Part shown: piece by piece, positions 24,138 to 57,778 of the stretch
Layout: each line of letters starts with the position of its first letter
How positions within the stretch are numbered: the stretch's first letter is position 1
Translations under genes and position numbers: made by a program
DNA from: Brachyhypopomus gauderio
Lineage: Eukaryota > Chordata > Actinopteri > Gymnotiformes > Hypopomidae
DNA: 64,000 bases
Direction: 5' to 3'
Assembly (NCBI RefSeq): GCF_052324685.1
Contig: NW_027506877.1
Span: forward strand, 2,242,764-2,306,763
The notes under the pieces: model-generated
Told to the model about the DNA's origin: nothing
Databases searched by the model: none
The model's input: only the letters and a program-made list of their open reading frames with translations

Positions 24138-25872
24138 TCAGAGTTCTGCTGCATCGTGTGTGTGTTTGTCTCCATCAAGATTGCTCTCGGACTCCTCGGT
24201 TAACTCCTTCATCCCCGAGTCACCCTTCCATGTCTCCTTCAAACATTCTGAAACAAAGCCAAAAATAGGGTGGGGAAGAAAAACAAAACAAAACAAATAT
24301 CATGAACATGCGTGTGCCGTTTTAATGAGTGAGAATGAGTGGCACAAATAAAGCAAAGGCACCGCGTTAGGAGTCATTCAGTGTACAGTGTGCTTGTGTG
24401 CAACTCGCTCACCTGAATCAGAGTTTTTCAGGATGTGGGTTTCACAAAGGAACTTCTCCAATCTTTCCTCCTGGTGATTGAAGTACCAATCCTCTACCAC
24501 CTCCTCATATTCCTCCAACATAGTCTCACACTGAAACATAACATGTTACACACACACACACACACATTGCACTGTAATGCAATGGGGTTTCAAGAACAAC
24601 TATAGCAATACTGTATACATGAAAGTAGGTCCCCAGGTGAGCTAGCTGTAGTTATGGCAGCTGCAGGGTTACCTGTCTCTTCATATCTGCCACCTCAACA
24701 GACGGCTCATCCCAGAGCTCGTAGGGGATGCCCAGGTCCACCTTCACTCCCTTATCAACCAGGTTCTTCAGTGTGTTCATGGTCTGACTGGTGCCCTGCC
24801 AAGCATTGACCATTCACAATGACACACAATGTACAGACAGCACACATGGCACGTGGCACCCAGGGTTCACAAACACCGTATTAAATTCATGTCCCTATGC
24901 CACAGGGATTCTGTACATTTTGGTCTTGGTCTTTTGGAAAAAAGGTAGGTCTCTTGAAAAGAAGCATACATAGCAATATATAAGTTTGCAAATGCGTTAT
25001 AAAAGATGAAAGGTGCTTACCGCTATGTTCGTATTCATTTTATGTCCTGATTGCAGAGACGCGATAGCAGAGATACAAAGAAATTGGGTGATGGTGTTAA
25101 CATCCCTACCTTAGCATATCGGAGGCTCCCAGGTCTTTCAGCATGCACACTGTATTGCAGTATACCGTCACAGATGTTGTCCATAGCCTCGGTCAACCGT
25201 GTTTCTCTTGTAAGAGAAGATTAAAAAGGAATAAAAAACTAAATGAAATTTTATTAAGACTAATACACAAACATGTTTTTGCTATTCGACCCTAAGGATC
25301 ATAAACAGAGTGACTACACATAAACAGAGTGACTACACGTGTCTCTAATTACAATTATCCGACGGTGTGTTTCACTTACGAGGTGTTGTACTTGATTTTA
25401 CGCTTGCGTTTCCCAGTGTCCAGAACCTCTCCAAGCTCCAGAACCTCTTTTGATCGGCCGCTCTTTTCCAGAGTTGCTTGCAGCTCTACTGTCAAGAACT
25501 TGCAAACTGCCACAGAGAAGAGGAATATGGAGTTTGAACAGTGTAAACTTAAAAGCTATCAACCCAGTTGTGGGTAACGGGTAAAACAAACTGAATTTTA
25601 ATAGAGATTCATAGTGGAATTACATACAACTTTTACAGATGTCAACACCTTTCAATATGAAAAAACCTATTTATCCACATAATTCAGAAATTATTATAAA
25701 CGTGTAGGACAACTAAGTTCCTGACATCTCGATAACGTTAATAAAAGACACTCGCAGGTGAGTGAAAAACCGCAACAGTACCTTCGCATTTCTTTGGAAG
25801 TCGCTCTTCCTGGTCTGCTAGGGCCAGGGTAACCGTCAAAAGTAGACCTATGCATAACAATAATTCTTTCAT
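24138..25872 (-). CDS. cnpy4: Canopy FGF-signalling-regulator family protein (CNPY4-like), complete
   Basis: Six exons: 25872-25782, 25506-25380, 25206-25110, 24795-24673, 24530-24413, 24247-24138. They join in frame to 221 aa. Residues 1-19 form a signal peptide (MKELLLCIGLLLTVTLALA), followed by the canopy motif LPKKCEVCKFL and a saposin-like domain whose conserved cysteines (CEVC, NICDGIL, KRQCETM, EKFLCETH) are all present. VLELGEVLDTGKRKRK and VDLGIPYELWDEPSVEV match human CNPY4 more closely than CNPY3. Canopy proteins are ER-resident chaperone-like factors; CNPY3/4 influence Toll-like receptor surface expression in mammals. The C-terminus ends DAAEL, a weak match to a KDEL-type retrieval signal. 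The gene is head-to-head with hdac8. Confidence 0.92.
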
Positions 25873-26170
25873 TCTGATTTAGTCGTGGGTTTAAAGTACC
25901 TTTGAAAACTACAGCCACATCTACACTTTAAGTTGCGGGAGAATGTGATGGAACTGAGCAAGCGCATTTTAGCAAATGAAGTAATAAGAAATGGGCAAAG
26001 TGGAAGCGCGTATATCTGAGCAAGACCCATACAATCGATCACAGAGAAATCCATTTAATTACGTTTCCAACGTTTCACAACAACAAAGTAGTAAACAAGA
26101 TATATAAAAATGACATTTACATGAATACATTTACATGATTTATGTTTTGTTTACATATGTGTGTGTGTGT

Positions 26171-26224
<54 letters not shown>

Positions 26225-26376
26225 GCGAGTGGTACGAGTGTGCTTTTATTTTGAAATTGACGGCGATTCCTGCCGGATGTTGGTTGTATTGAGGCTACGT
26301 TCATTTTTTAAAAATCTGTTACCAAGCGCCTTTTATTTTTTTCTAGAGTTTATCGTTTTTAATTGTACGGTGTTAA
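25873..26376. promoter_or_regulatory. Shared cnpy4-hdac8 bidirectional promoter
   Basis: Only 504 bp separate the two divergent start codons, so both promoters and 5' UTRs must lie here unless non-coding first exons exist elsewhere. The interval contains a TG/GA microsatellite (26156-26220) nearer hdac8 and is otherwise AT-rich, not a strong CpG island. The promoter role follows from geometry. Confidence 0.65.
26156..26220. repeat. (GT)n-(GA)n compound microsatellite in the cnpy4-hdac8 promoter
   Basis: Short GT run followed by a GA run of about 48 bp, 160 to 220 bp upstream of the hdac8 ATG. Confidence 0.9.
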
Positions 26377-44460
<18,084 letters not shown>

Positions 44461-44674
44461 GAACTGGCTTTAAGCTCATGTTTCCAAATCAGGGCCTACA
44501 CTGCTAATGAAGACAGTATGTGGGAGACATCACCAGAGGAGCTTTGGAAAACATTACTTGAATGTTTCCAAGGAACATTTTTTAATGGACTGGACCAGTG
44601 TTTCCCCATTGGAGAGTTTCTAGTCAAAGGAGGTCAGGGGGTGAATGGTCAAAGGGTTTTTGTTAGTTTTTTTT

Positions 44675-44680
<6 letters not shown>

Positions 44681-44717
<37 letters not shown>
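44681..44717. repeat. (TA)n microsatellite
   Basis: TA tract in the hdac8 3' UTR or just downstream. Confidence 0.95.
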
Positions 44718-44719
<2 letters not shown>

Positions 44720-45279
44720 CAAGGCCCTTTATAAATGTATTAACATGACCCAAATCTTAGACATTTTAGGTTGTTTGTGTCTAGGAAACATTTTTGTAAT
44801 GTTTGTTTAATTTAGCCACTGTGGAGTCTGTTTTGATGGTAGTTATTTGTTATTGTCATAGATACACATCAGAAATGCAGCATGAGCACATGTTTAGTGT
44901 ATGACTGTTGTCAAGGATATGACCTGTTTGCATGTATGCATATGTGTGAGTGTGTGTGTATATATATGTATAAAATGTGTGTATATATATATATGCACAC
45001 AATGTATGTATATGTATGCTTTGTTGTTCCGTGTTCCCTGCTAAAGTCCAACTCATGAGGGATTGAACTGCCAAAATATCAGACGCACTCCCTTCATGGT
45101 GACTGGGGTTATAAGGACTGTATAAGAGATGGAAGAAAATTGAGTAGAGTTTAATATAAAAAAAAAGGTTTATTCTCAGTAATGAGCAACCCCCCCTTAA
45201 GATTTGCTTCTGAGGAAAGTTGGGGTCGTATCCCCCCCCCCCGTTAACTTTGACATTTTGGTGTAAATATTTTTTTGTT

Positions 45280-45285
45280 AATAAA
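45280..45285 (+). terminator. Candidate polyadenylation signal of hdac8
   Basis: AATAAA about 820 nt after the stop codon, in an AT-rich stretch followed by a GT-rich segment. Other signals cannot be excluded. Confidence 0.4.
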
Positions 45286-45299
45286 ATTCAAAAGATAAC

Positions 45300-45877
45300 C
45301 GTGTGGTTGTGTTGTTTGTCCCGTGGCTGGCCCTCTGAAGTAAAAGAGATTGCCTTTGCAGTGTGTTGGTCCGGTACAAATAGATGTCGCCATATGTCGA
45401 GCAGCAGTACCTTGTGATCTTTGCAGTTTTCCCGGTGGCTGTGGTTTCTCTCAACGGCACTCCAAGTGCTAGTCATTAAACCGTTTATTAGCTGTAAGAG
45501 ATGGGGCTTATTGAATTACAGACCCATTAACAGATCAATGCTGCCGAAAGACGAGCGTAAAACGTACGGATTAAGAAGAAATACCCATTTTATCAGCAGC
45601 CTTGAATTAAAACACTGTAGCACATACACCTAGGATTCGTTTTGCATTGATATTCACTGGTAGAAATTGAGTCTGAAGAAATTAAATAACTTTATTCATT
45701 CTGTACTTAAGAAAGAGGTGCCGCCTTATCACATCTCGTCAAAAGATGCTAGTTCAACATGAGCGTCTAACACACCACGAAATTGTGTCGTTTATGTCGC
45801 CATAAAATTTAAACAAGGAACTTCCTATTCACACGGATAAACTGCGTCTGTATTTGCTTTTGTAGCCTCCTCGTCAG

Positions 45878-45912
<35 letters not shown>

Positions 45913-47270
45913 AGTTCGTGCGCACCTGCTGGCCGCCGTCCTGTTGACTTCCCAACGAATTTTATGCAAAGTGTTCATCTGTCTTACATGAAGACGCCTT
46001 CTGTTTCATCTTCAGACATGTACTATAACAAACGCATTAACTCACACCCAGAAGAAGAAAGAATAACTTCACCGCATCGTTCTTGTATTCTGCTATGCCA
46101 AGCACTTTGAATAGCACGTCCTGTGTTTTTACATACAAACGATCATTTAAAACCGTTTCCCTCATTTGCATAACATTCCCCAGAGGAGTAATGGAAATCC
46201 CTCCTGGTCTCCCCGTCCATCGTGGCCTCATCTACATGTGAACCATCTTGATGAATGACTCGGGTCCGTACACAAAGCGACAGATGCAGTCTTAACCGCT
46301 TCAAACGGAGCAGGACCCACGCGTGTGGCACCACCACCCCGAGCGCTCCACCTTATTCCATTGACAATATTGAGATGAATGACCTCAGTGTAAACCACAC
46401 ACGGGTTGACAAGCGAACAAATATGGTTCTGGTGCGTTTTTTAGTCAAAACTGGGTCAACGTTAGGGCGCCCTCGTTTCTACGTGTCAGTCATGTTTTCG
46501 TTTGGAATAATTTCATATTTAGCCTGGCTATTTGGTTCCTGTTTTGGGGGTTATATGTAATTATCAGCATCTGGTCTATACTAGATCATTATTATATGGT
46601 AGGGGTAGAACATGCAGGAGAACAGAAAACTGGGCGAGATTAAAGCACGTTGAAAAGGTGGAATAAGTGAAGTTATGCATATGTCTTAGGAAACGTTTTG
46701 CGATTGACTTTGCTTATGATTAACTTGAGACGGCCTAATCAATATGAATTGTTTGGAGAGCGGCGGTGATGCTCGGGAGCGTTTTGGTGCGTCTACGAAT
46801 GATGATTATTGAGTGGGTTATTATTGGAGCCCTGATTGAAGTGTGCACTGTGTGAATAGCCAGCATCTGTCCACTTAGCTCGCTTTCACATCGGGCACAA
46901 AGAAAACGCGGAGAGGAACTCGCCAAGCGAGGAACTGGATCTTTAAGCAGATTATTAACTCGCTCGGAGTCTGAACGCGACAACATTCATCTGCTTCTTT
47001 TAATAAGAACTCATTCTTTAACACTGTTCATAAGTTAAATAAGTGTCACAAAGAAAATATGGCCTAAATCAGACCCACCAAAAGATATAACCAAGTTAAG
47101 ATTATGACTTTAAGGAGTGTAACATGTTAATTTCCTCATAACATAAATTTGCATACTACAAATGTCTGTGGCACGTCTGGAAACGGGCTACAAAAGTAGT
47201 TTTGCCGCATTAAAAATAACTATTTGAAAAAAATTAGTAAAACTCCATAGTCGCTGCGCTGTCCAACGTG
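45300..47270. other. Intergenic region between hdac8 and cited1
   Basis: Contains a (CA)n tract near 45880-45912 and a CpG-containing stretch around 46190-46360. No exon recognised on either strand. Confidence 0.4.
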
Positions 47271-47279
47271 GTGTCGGTC

Positions 47280-47636
47280 CGGATCCTGAAGCAATCCGCT
47301 CCGCATTAATGCGGCGATCTCAGTCTAAACGCACTCAATCCCTTCTTGAAAGAGTGGAGTGTGTGTATTTAGGATAATGCTTTTGATTCAGTAACAGTTC
47401 TGTGAGGGAGCGCAGTCCTGACTGGGCAGTTACGCGCTCGAGGAACACACGGTGTTTGGGTTGTTTATATCATGCTTCGAATCTCACACAGGAACTTAAG
47501 ACATTTTTCGCAATTTGTTTACTAGACTTTTGGCTTAACCCAGCAATTTAGTTTTACAGGCTGTAGGCTGCCTTGCACCGGCGTTATAGTGGATTAAGAA
47601 GCGCAGACTAGATACTACTGCCTTTCTCCATAAAAG
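47280..47636 (+). promoter_or_regulatory. cited1: Candidate cited1 promoter and non-coding first exon
   Basis: CpG-richer sequence leads to CATAAAAG and a strong donor GTAAGT at 47637. The coding exon starts with an acceptor at 49725, so an upstream 5' exon is required and this is the best donor in the interval. A TTTATAT box lies near 47464. Exact start of transcription not determined. Confidence 0.4.
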
Positions 47637-48623
47637 GTAAGTTCTCACACTGTGGAAAAAAACAAGCAAGCTGTTGATCACCGTAATTATTTACTTATTC
47701 ATTACTTTGCAGTTGGTCTTATTTACTTAAAGCAGGTAATATATTAGGATAATTAATTGAAAGAGAACGTATAAATATATTAAATGTTTTTCAAGTACCA
47801 CCGCATTCCCACTGTGATTGTTAGAAACAGTTAATTCTGGAAATGACTAGTATTATCTGAAATAGGTATATATGTCTCCCCAATATTTACCTCTATACGT
47901 GTTGCAGAAATATGCACTGGACACAGTGTACATCAATGAGGTAGATACATTGATGTTTCAGCTAGCTTGTACATAATTAGCTGTGTAACGTGGACTACTA
48001 ATGACTGGCTGATTCCCTGCATCTCATTGGCTATTTATAGCAGAGAGAACAGGCTGTAGTGGAACAGTTCTTAAAGCAGAATCTGTTATTTCTAACATTT
48101 CTGACAGTTGATGTATTTGTTAATATTGCCCATTAATATATACAAAATGGCTTGCAGATGTCTGCAACTGCTGTCTTTTTAAACTATTTGCACATATCTA
48201 CATGTGCACAAGCTGAATAATAAAAATTCTAGCAAGAGGTCAACACTCATGAAAATATATAACGTTATATTATTTAAAGCTTCACGTCTGAGGCCTGAAG
48301 ATGACTTCAAAACGCAAAGCCACCAACACACACACACACACACAAACTCACTTTTCTAGACCAGGCATCTATTTAGTTGACTCTAATTAAGTTGTAGGCC
48401 TAACCATGTTGTATGTAACTGCTTCCAGTCCATGAATAATGCACTCAGTACTCCAGCACAAAGAAGCTCAGCTGAATGCCCCACAGCTGTCAGCGGCAGG
48501 GCCGAGTGGATGAGATGAGCTGGTGTGTTTCTCCTTGCTGGAGGCCTGTTGCAGCTGCATACCAGCCCTTTGCAATTACGCATTTCCACTACACACAAGC
48601 TTAAAGGGGAACTGAGAGGAATG

Positions 48624-48663
48624 GGAAGAGAAGAGAAGAGAGGAGGGAGGGAGGGAGGGAGGA
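48624..48663. repeat. Purine-rich (AGAGA/GGGA)n tract
   Basis: Short GA-rich simple repeat in the presumed cited1 intron. Confidence 0.7.
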
Positions 48664-49409
48664 GCTCATGATTAAGCGTTTAAGTGCCTGCGAGGCCAAC
48701 CTCATGACTGGCGCACTGTGGGAGTGCCTGTGCTGGGAGAAGGCAGAGGGTCATAGGACAGCACCACATGCCTTAAAGGCCACATCCAGGGAAGCTCGTC
48801 AATACCACCCTCTCTGAGGCATGTCTATCCCAGACTGCTGTGGTGTTGCATGACCAGGCTGTCCCTGGAACAGTTCAGCTCAGAGCTCACCGAATGGTCG
48901 TTTTTTTTTTTGCTCTATTCCATCTCTCGGCATGCCCGAACCAAGTTAAAACTGCCTACCTGTTACAGGTGCGTTGGGAGCTGGGTTGGAGTACAAATGT
49001 TGTCCATCTGGTGGCTGTCAGATTGGTGACCGTCTAAGACCTTCTTTTAAAATTTCAGCAAGGAAAATCAAACTCTCCCAGAACTACCAGCAGAGAATAA
49101 TTAAATATAGGTGGACAATTTGTGACTCGTTACAATTTCCAAGCGATTTCCGATATGCGTTATAACTTAATTTCAACCTAATCCTCCCTTCAGCTCTCAG
49201 GTTTTAGAAGCAATTATAGGTTGTCCAGGAAGAATACACAGCAGCAGCTTAGCAATTACCACAGCTTGCTTGAGGGTTTTATCATTCTGGTGTTGAAGCT
49301 AGGAGATTTGTAATAAGGTAATTTAACGGAAGGCTTAGTTGCTTAGTCGTCCTAGTTTAGAAGGAAAAATAATGTATTAACAGGGGGTCAGTTTTTTGGT
49401 TGTATATTA

Positions 49410-49572
49410 AGTGTTGCCCAAACTCCATTCCGGAAGATCTTTTGCCCAGCAAGAGTTCAGGTCCAACCCTAATCCAACACACCTGACCTAGTTAATCATA
49501 CAACTAAATATTAGAGCCAGGTGCTATTTGGGCTAAACTCTGCAGCAATGTAGATCTCCAGGTCCCATTGGA
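49410..49572. mobile_element. Short palindromic non-autonomous DNA element
   Basis: The two ends are inverted copies of each other: GGAAGATCT...GAGTTCAGGTCCAACCCTAA on the left and GGGCTAAACTCTGCAGCAAT...AGATCTCC on the right, around a core with CCAACACACCTGACC. This resembles a very common fish repeat that reads 'ccctgcagagtttagctccaaccctaat'. It sits about 150 bp upstream of the cited1 coding exon. Confidence 0.5.
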
Positions 49573-49767
49573 TTAAGTCTAGATGTGAATTGATGGTCTT
49601 AAAAGGAATTCTCAACTGAAAAGCTGGCATTAGAACTAGGGTTAAAACGGGAGGGCTATGGGGACCGTCTCATAATTAAGCAGTCTAGTCCGCTGTTGCA
49701 TTCAACCTCTGTTCTACTCCACAGGTGTGGCCAGGCTACCAGCCCACTGCTGCTCCTTACCTCCGGT

Positions 49768-50205
49768 ATGAAGGACCGTGATTCTCTGACCCTCCTGCAC
49801 TACCCCGGACCTGGCAACAGCGGCCCACAGTTTCCCCCTCCTAGCCTCCATTCGGCGTCTCCAGGCCTGAGCAAGCCCCAGCCCTTTTGTCTGCAGTCCA
49901 GCCAGCACCTCATCGCCTCTATGCAACTACAGAAGCTCAACAGCCACTACCAGAGCCTGGCCGGCTCCTCTGGGGTCGCGGGGGCACCGAACAGGGCATT
50001 TGGCGCCGCGTCGCTGAGTCCGGCACAGATCTCTACACCTGGGATGCCTCAGGGTGCTGGGATCATCGATTCAGATCCGGTTGACGAAGAGGTTCTGATG
50101 TCCCTGGTGGTGGAGCTGGGCCTGGACAGAGCTAACGAGCTCCCAGAACTTTGGCTGGGGCAGAACGAATTTGACTTCATATCGGACGTGCCCGCTGGGT
50201 GCTGA
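49768..50205 (+). CDS. cited1: Cbp/p300-interacting transactivator 1 (CITED1)
   Basis: A single coding exon (exon start 49725) gives 145 aa; human CITED1 is 193 aa. The N-terminus [14 protein letters not shown] aligns with human VKDRKAVAILHYPG. The middle block [17 protein letters not shown] is the family's conserved region. The C-terminal acidic transactivation domain (about residues 101-145: [20 protein letters not shown], then [14 protein letters not shown]) is nearly identical to human CITED1, which uses it to bind the CH1 domain of CBP/p300. CITED1 lacks DNA binding and acts as a nuclear cofactor. The start chosen is the first in-frame ATG in the exon; an upstream coding exon cannot be excluded because the frame is open back through the acceptor. 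It lies between hdac8 and rps4x, as in human Xq13.1. Confidence 0.93.
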   Translation: MKDRDSLTLLHYPGPGNSGPQFPPPSLHSASPGLSKPQPFCLQSSQHLIASMQLQKLNSHYQSLAGSSGVAGAPNRAFGAASLSPAQISTPGMPQGAGIIDSDPVDEEVLMSLVVELGLDRANELPELWLGQNEFDFISDVPAGC

Positions 50206-51736
50206 CGCCCACGGGCCACCCAGACGTCTCTCCTCCACTGTCTCCCCACTGTGCTACAGGCTGCTGCTGAAGGCCTCGTACAGCTGTGACTATTATTATT
50301 TAGTTTTCCAGAAGTTTCCAAGTCTGATATCATGTATGTGTATAATGTAGGCCCTTGCTACTGAAAGTTTAAACTGCAGAGGTCTAACTGGCTACATATT
50401 CACAGTCGAAAGAGGGTCCTTGTTTGCTACAAGGATGCCGAACGACAAGTCAGGTTGTAGCAGAAGGCTTTGGCAGGGAAGCTCTCTTGAAATTAAAACT
50501 TGGAGCACTGTAGATCGTTATTCAAATGGAGGTATGGTCTGCTTTAATTCTCACCAAGCTCTCCTTCCAAAGTGGTGCAAGAATTTCTCTTGCAGCAGTC
50601 CCCAGACATGGAGTCCGGTCATAAGTTTCACACATGGCCTAGGCATCCAGAGTGAGCCATACCAAAAGTGTCTTATGGCCTTACTAAAGTGATATTTTTT
50701 TTCTTTTCTTCCTGGAACTCCAAGATGTCGAGCAGAACTTTGCCAAAAAACATGCCATCTTGGAAGATGTGCATGTGATCTTTTTTTTTTTTTTTTTTTT
50801 TGGGGACACAGATGGTCGTCTTTACCACCTGAGTACAAAATGCTAGTGAAGGAGCCAGTGGCTGACGTGACCTCAGGATGTAGTCTTTGCAGGACTGGTT
50901 TCACCCTGTCCCTCTGGCCATCTGTTGGTAGTCGGGCTGGATACTGTTCGGCCCTGTAACGGAAGCTGGTTCTGTGACAGGGCTACTCCTTACGAAAATG
51001 CACGTCATCGTAATCCTCCCTTACCCCAGGGGAACCTGAGCTGGAGGACCAGCTTTCCATGGTTAAATATATTAATGATAGCAGTGTTTTTTGGTCCAGT
51101 GGTTGCCTATGTGGTCATATAGCCTACATTGTCAGTCTAGAATGGTTGGGAACAGCATAATAAACTATATTTTGCAGATTATATAAAGCAATTAACTAAG
51201 AATAATAAGAATCCTAATAAAAAGCACTATTTGTACAAGTTTAATCAAGTCATATTTTGTCTTGTATAAGAATAGAACATGTTAGAAAGATCTCGGCAGA
51301 TTCTTAGACTCTACTGTCCTATTCGCAGATGTTTTCTTTAGAATAGGCTAATGTGTACCTGTGTTAAGGTGTAAATTGATTCGAAGATGTATGTCTGTTT
51401 TGGTTAAACAGTTCTGAATGAATCATAAGTGGTGATATATTTTTTTGTTTATTTTTTAGCACTTTCTTTCCATCTCATATTTTTCTACAGAAGATCATTA
51501 TTTTAAAATGTGTACTCTGCTGCTTTTCCTGAATATATTAAAGAGAGCAGAATCAAACTTTTGCTTAGCTCTGTCTATCTCTATTGCAATGTCTCATGCC
51601 TGACGTATAGTTTACAATTTAAAATGAAAGGGCCCTGGACGACAATAAATTATTTCTTGCAGTACAATCTCCATGTAATTTCAGTGATTTATAATTCAGT
51701 TTGATGGGCGCTTTAGAGCTTCACTTTAAACCTTGT
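50206..51736 (+). other. cited1: cited1 3' UTR and downstream flank
   Basis: No further coding potential. AATAAA-type signals occur near 51216 and 51643, so the 3' UTR may reach 1.0-1.4 kb. A (T)21 run lies near 50780. Confidence 0.4.
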
Positions 51737-51752
51737 ACCGCCATCTAGTGAT
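51737..51752 (-). promoter_or_regulatory. CTCF-like motif, minus orientation
   Basis: TACCGCCATCTAGTGATA is the reverse complement of a strong CTCF core (CACTAGATGGCGGTA). With the plus-oriented motif at 52511 it forms a divergent pair. Confidence 0.5.
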
Positions 51753-52510
51753 AATTGATGAACACTGCTAGTCGACATTTAGGCCCTTAGGCACAATGGA
51801 ATTTGGGAAACATGACTTGTGCATCATTAAGTCACTGCTAAAGCTAGCCCGTCTGTATTTATAGGAGGAGAAATAAGAGCAGTAGTAAAAACCCTAAGAT
51901 CACTCATCAAATTACATAAATTCTATAAGCATGTCTTACAACAAATGAAAAGGTTGTGAGGTTTCACGTGAAGTGTAAAGGACAAAACTGATGAAGTTAT
52001 GAGTAAAGTGGAACAGGCACACATAGAGCACCTAGTGTGGGTCACAGTGTCCTCCCGTTTGGCAGCAGAACACGAGTGACTTGCTGGCTTTATCTTCTAT
52101 AAACAGAGCCGCTCTGTTCTCCAGCCTGGTATTTCCTGATTGAGTCATTCATGAGGAAAGAAGTCGAAAAGATTGTCAACTAAACCTTAGTTAGCTTAAT
52201 AAAAATGTTACGACACGACGTTCTTCTTAACGTAAAAATGTCATTTTAGTTGTTTATACTATATTCAACATTAAATTCAAACTCTGGTTATACACAATAC
52301 CTTCACTTAAGACTTTTTGCATTTTGACTGTTACTATTAATCAAACGTTTTGTATTTTTAAAAAGAGTATTAAGATTAAATTGTGAATTATTGTTGATTC
52401 TTTGGTTAGATATTTTAAACATTGATAATGTAGACTGAAAACAGTTAACGTAATTTGATTAGGAGATGCATGGCCCGTTAAAAGTCAATGTTACAGGTGA
52501 TTGCGGAGTC

Positions 52511-52527
52511 ACCCACTAGAGGGCAGG
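52511..52527 (+). promoter_or_regulatory. CTCF-like motif, plus orientation
   Basis: ACCCACTAGAGGGCAGGC is an excellent match to the CTCF consensus. It lies about 70 bp upstream of the probable rps4x transcription start. Confidence 0.55.
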
Positions 52528-52529
52528 CG

Positions 52530-52634
52530 TCCATATTGTCGCACGTGGAGCTCCCAGCGTCCCTCCTCGCGCGCGCCAGCCTCGCTTATCTTCCTTCCGC
52601 AGGAAGTAGCGAACCCTTTCCCGCAGACTCCAAC
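52530..52634 (+). promoter_or_regulatory. rps4x: rps4x promoter and 5' UTR with candidate TOP element
   Basis: CpG-rich sequence with CTCGCGCGCGCCAG, then a pyrimidine run TCTTCCTTCC near 52589, a suitable 5' terminal oligopyrimidine start as in ribosomal protein mRNAs. A second pyrimidine run (CCCTTTCCC) is near 52615. Which one is used is unknown. Confidence 0.5.
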
Positions 52635-57729
<5,095 letters not shown>

Positions 57730-57772
57730 GTCTCCTCGACTGCCTCACCTCCCCGCACACACCTTGGTTTAG

Positions 57773-57778
57773 AATAAA
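57773..57778 (+). terminator. rps4x: Polyadenylation signal of rps4x
   Basis: AATAAA 44 nt after the stop codon, giving the very short 3' UTR typical of ribosomal protein mRNAs. Confidence 0.85.
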
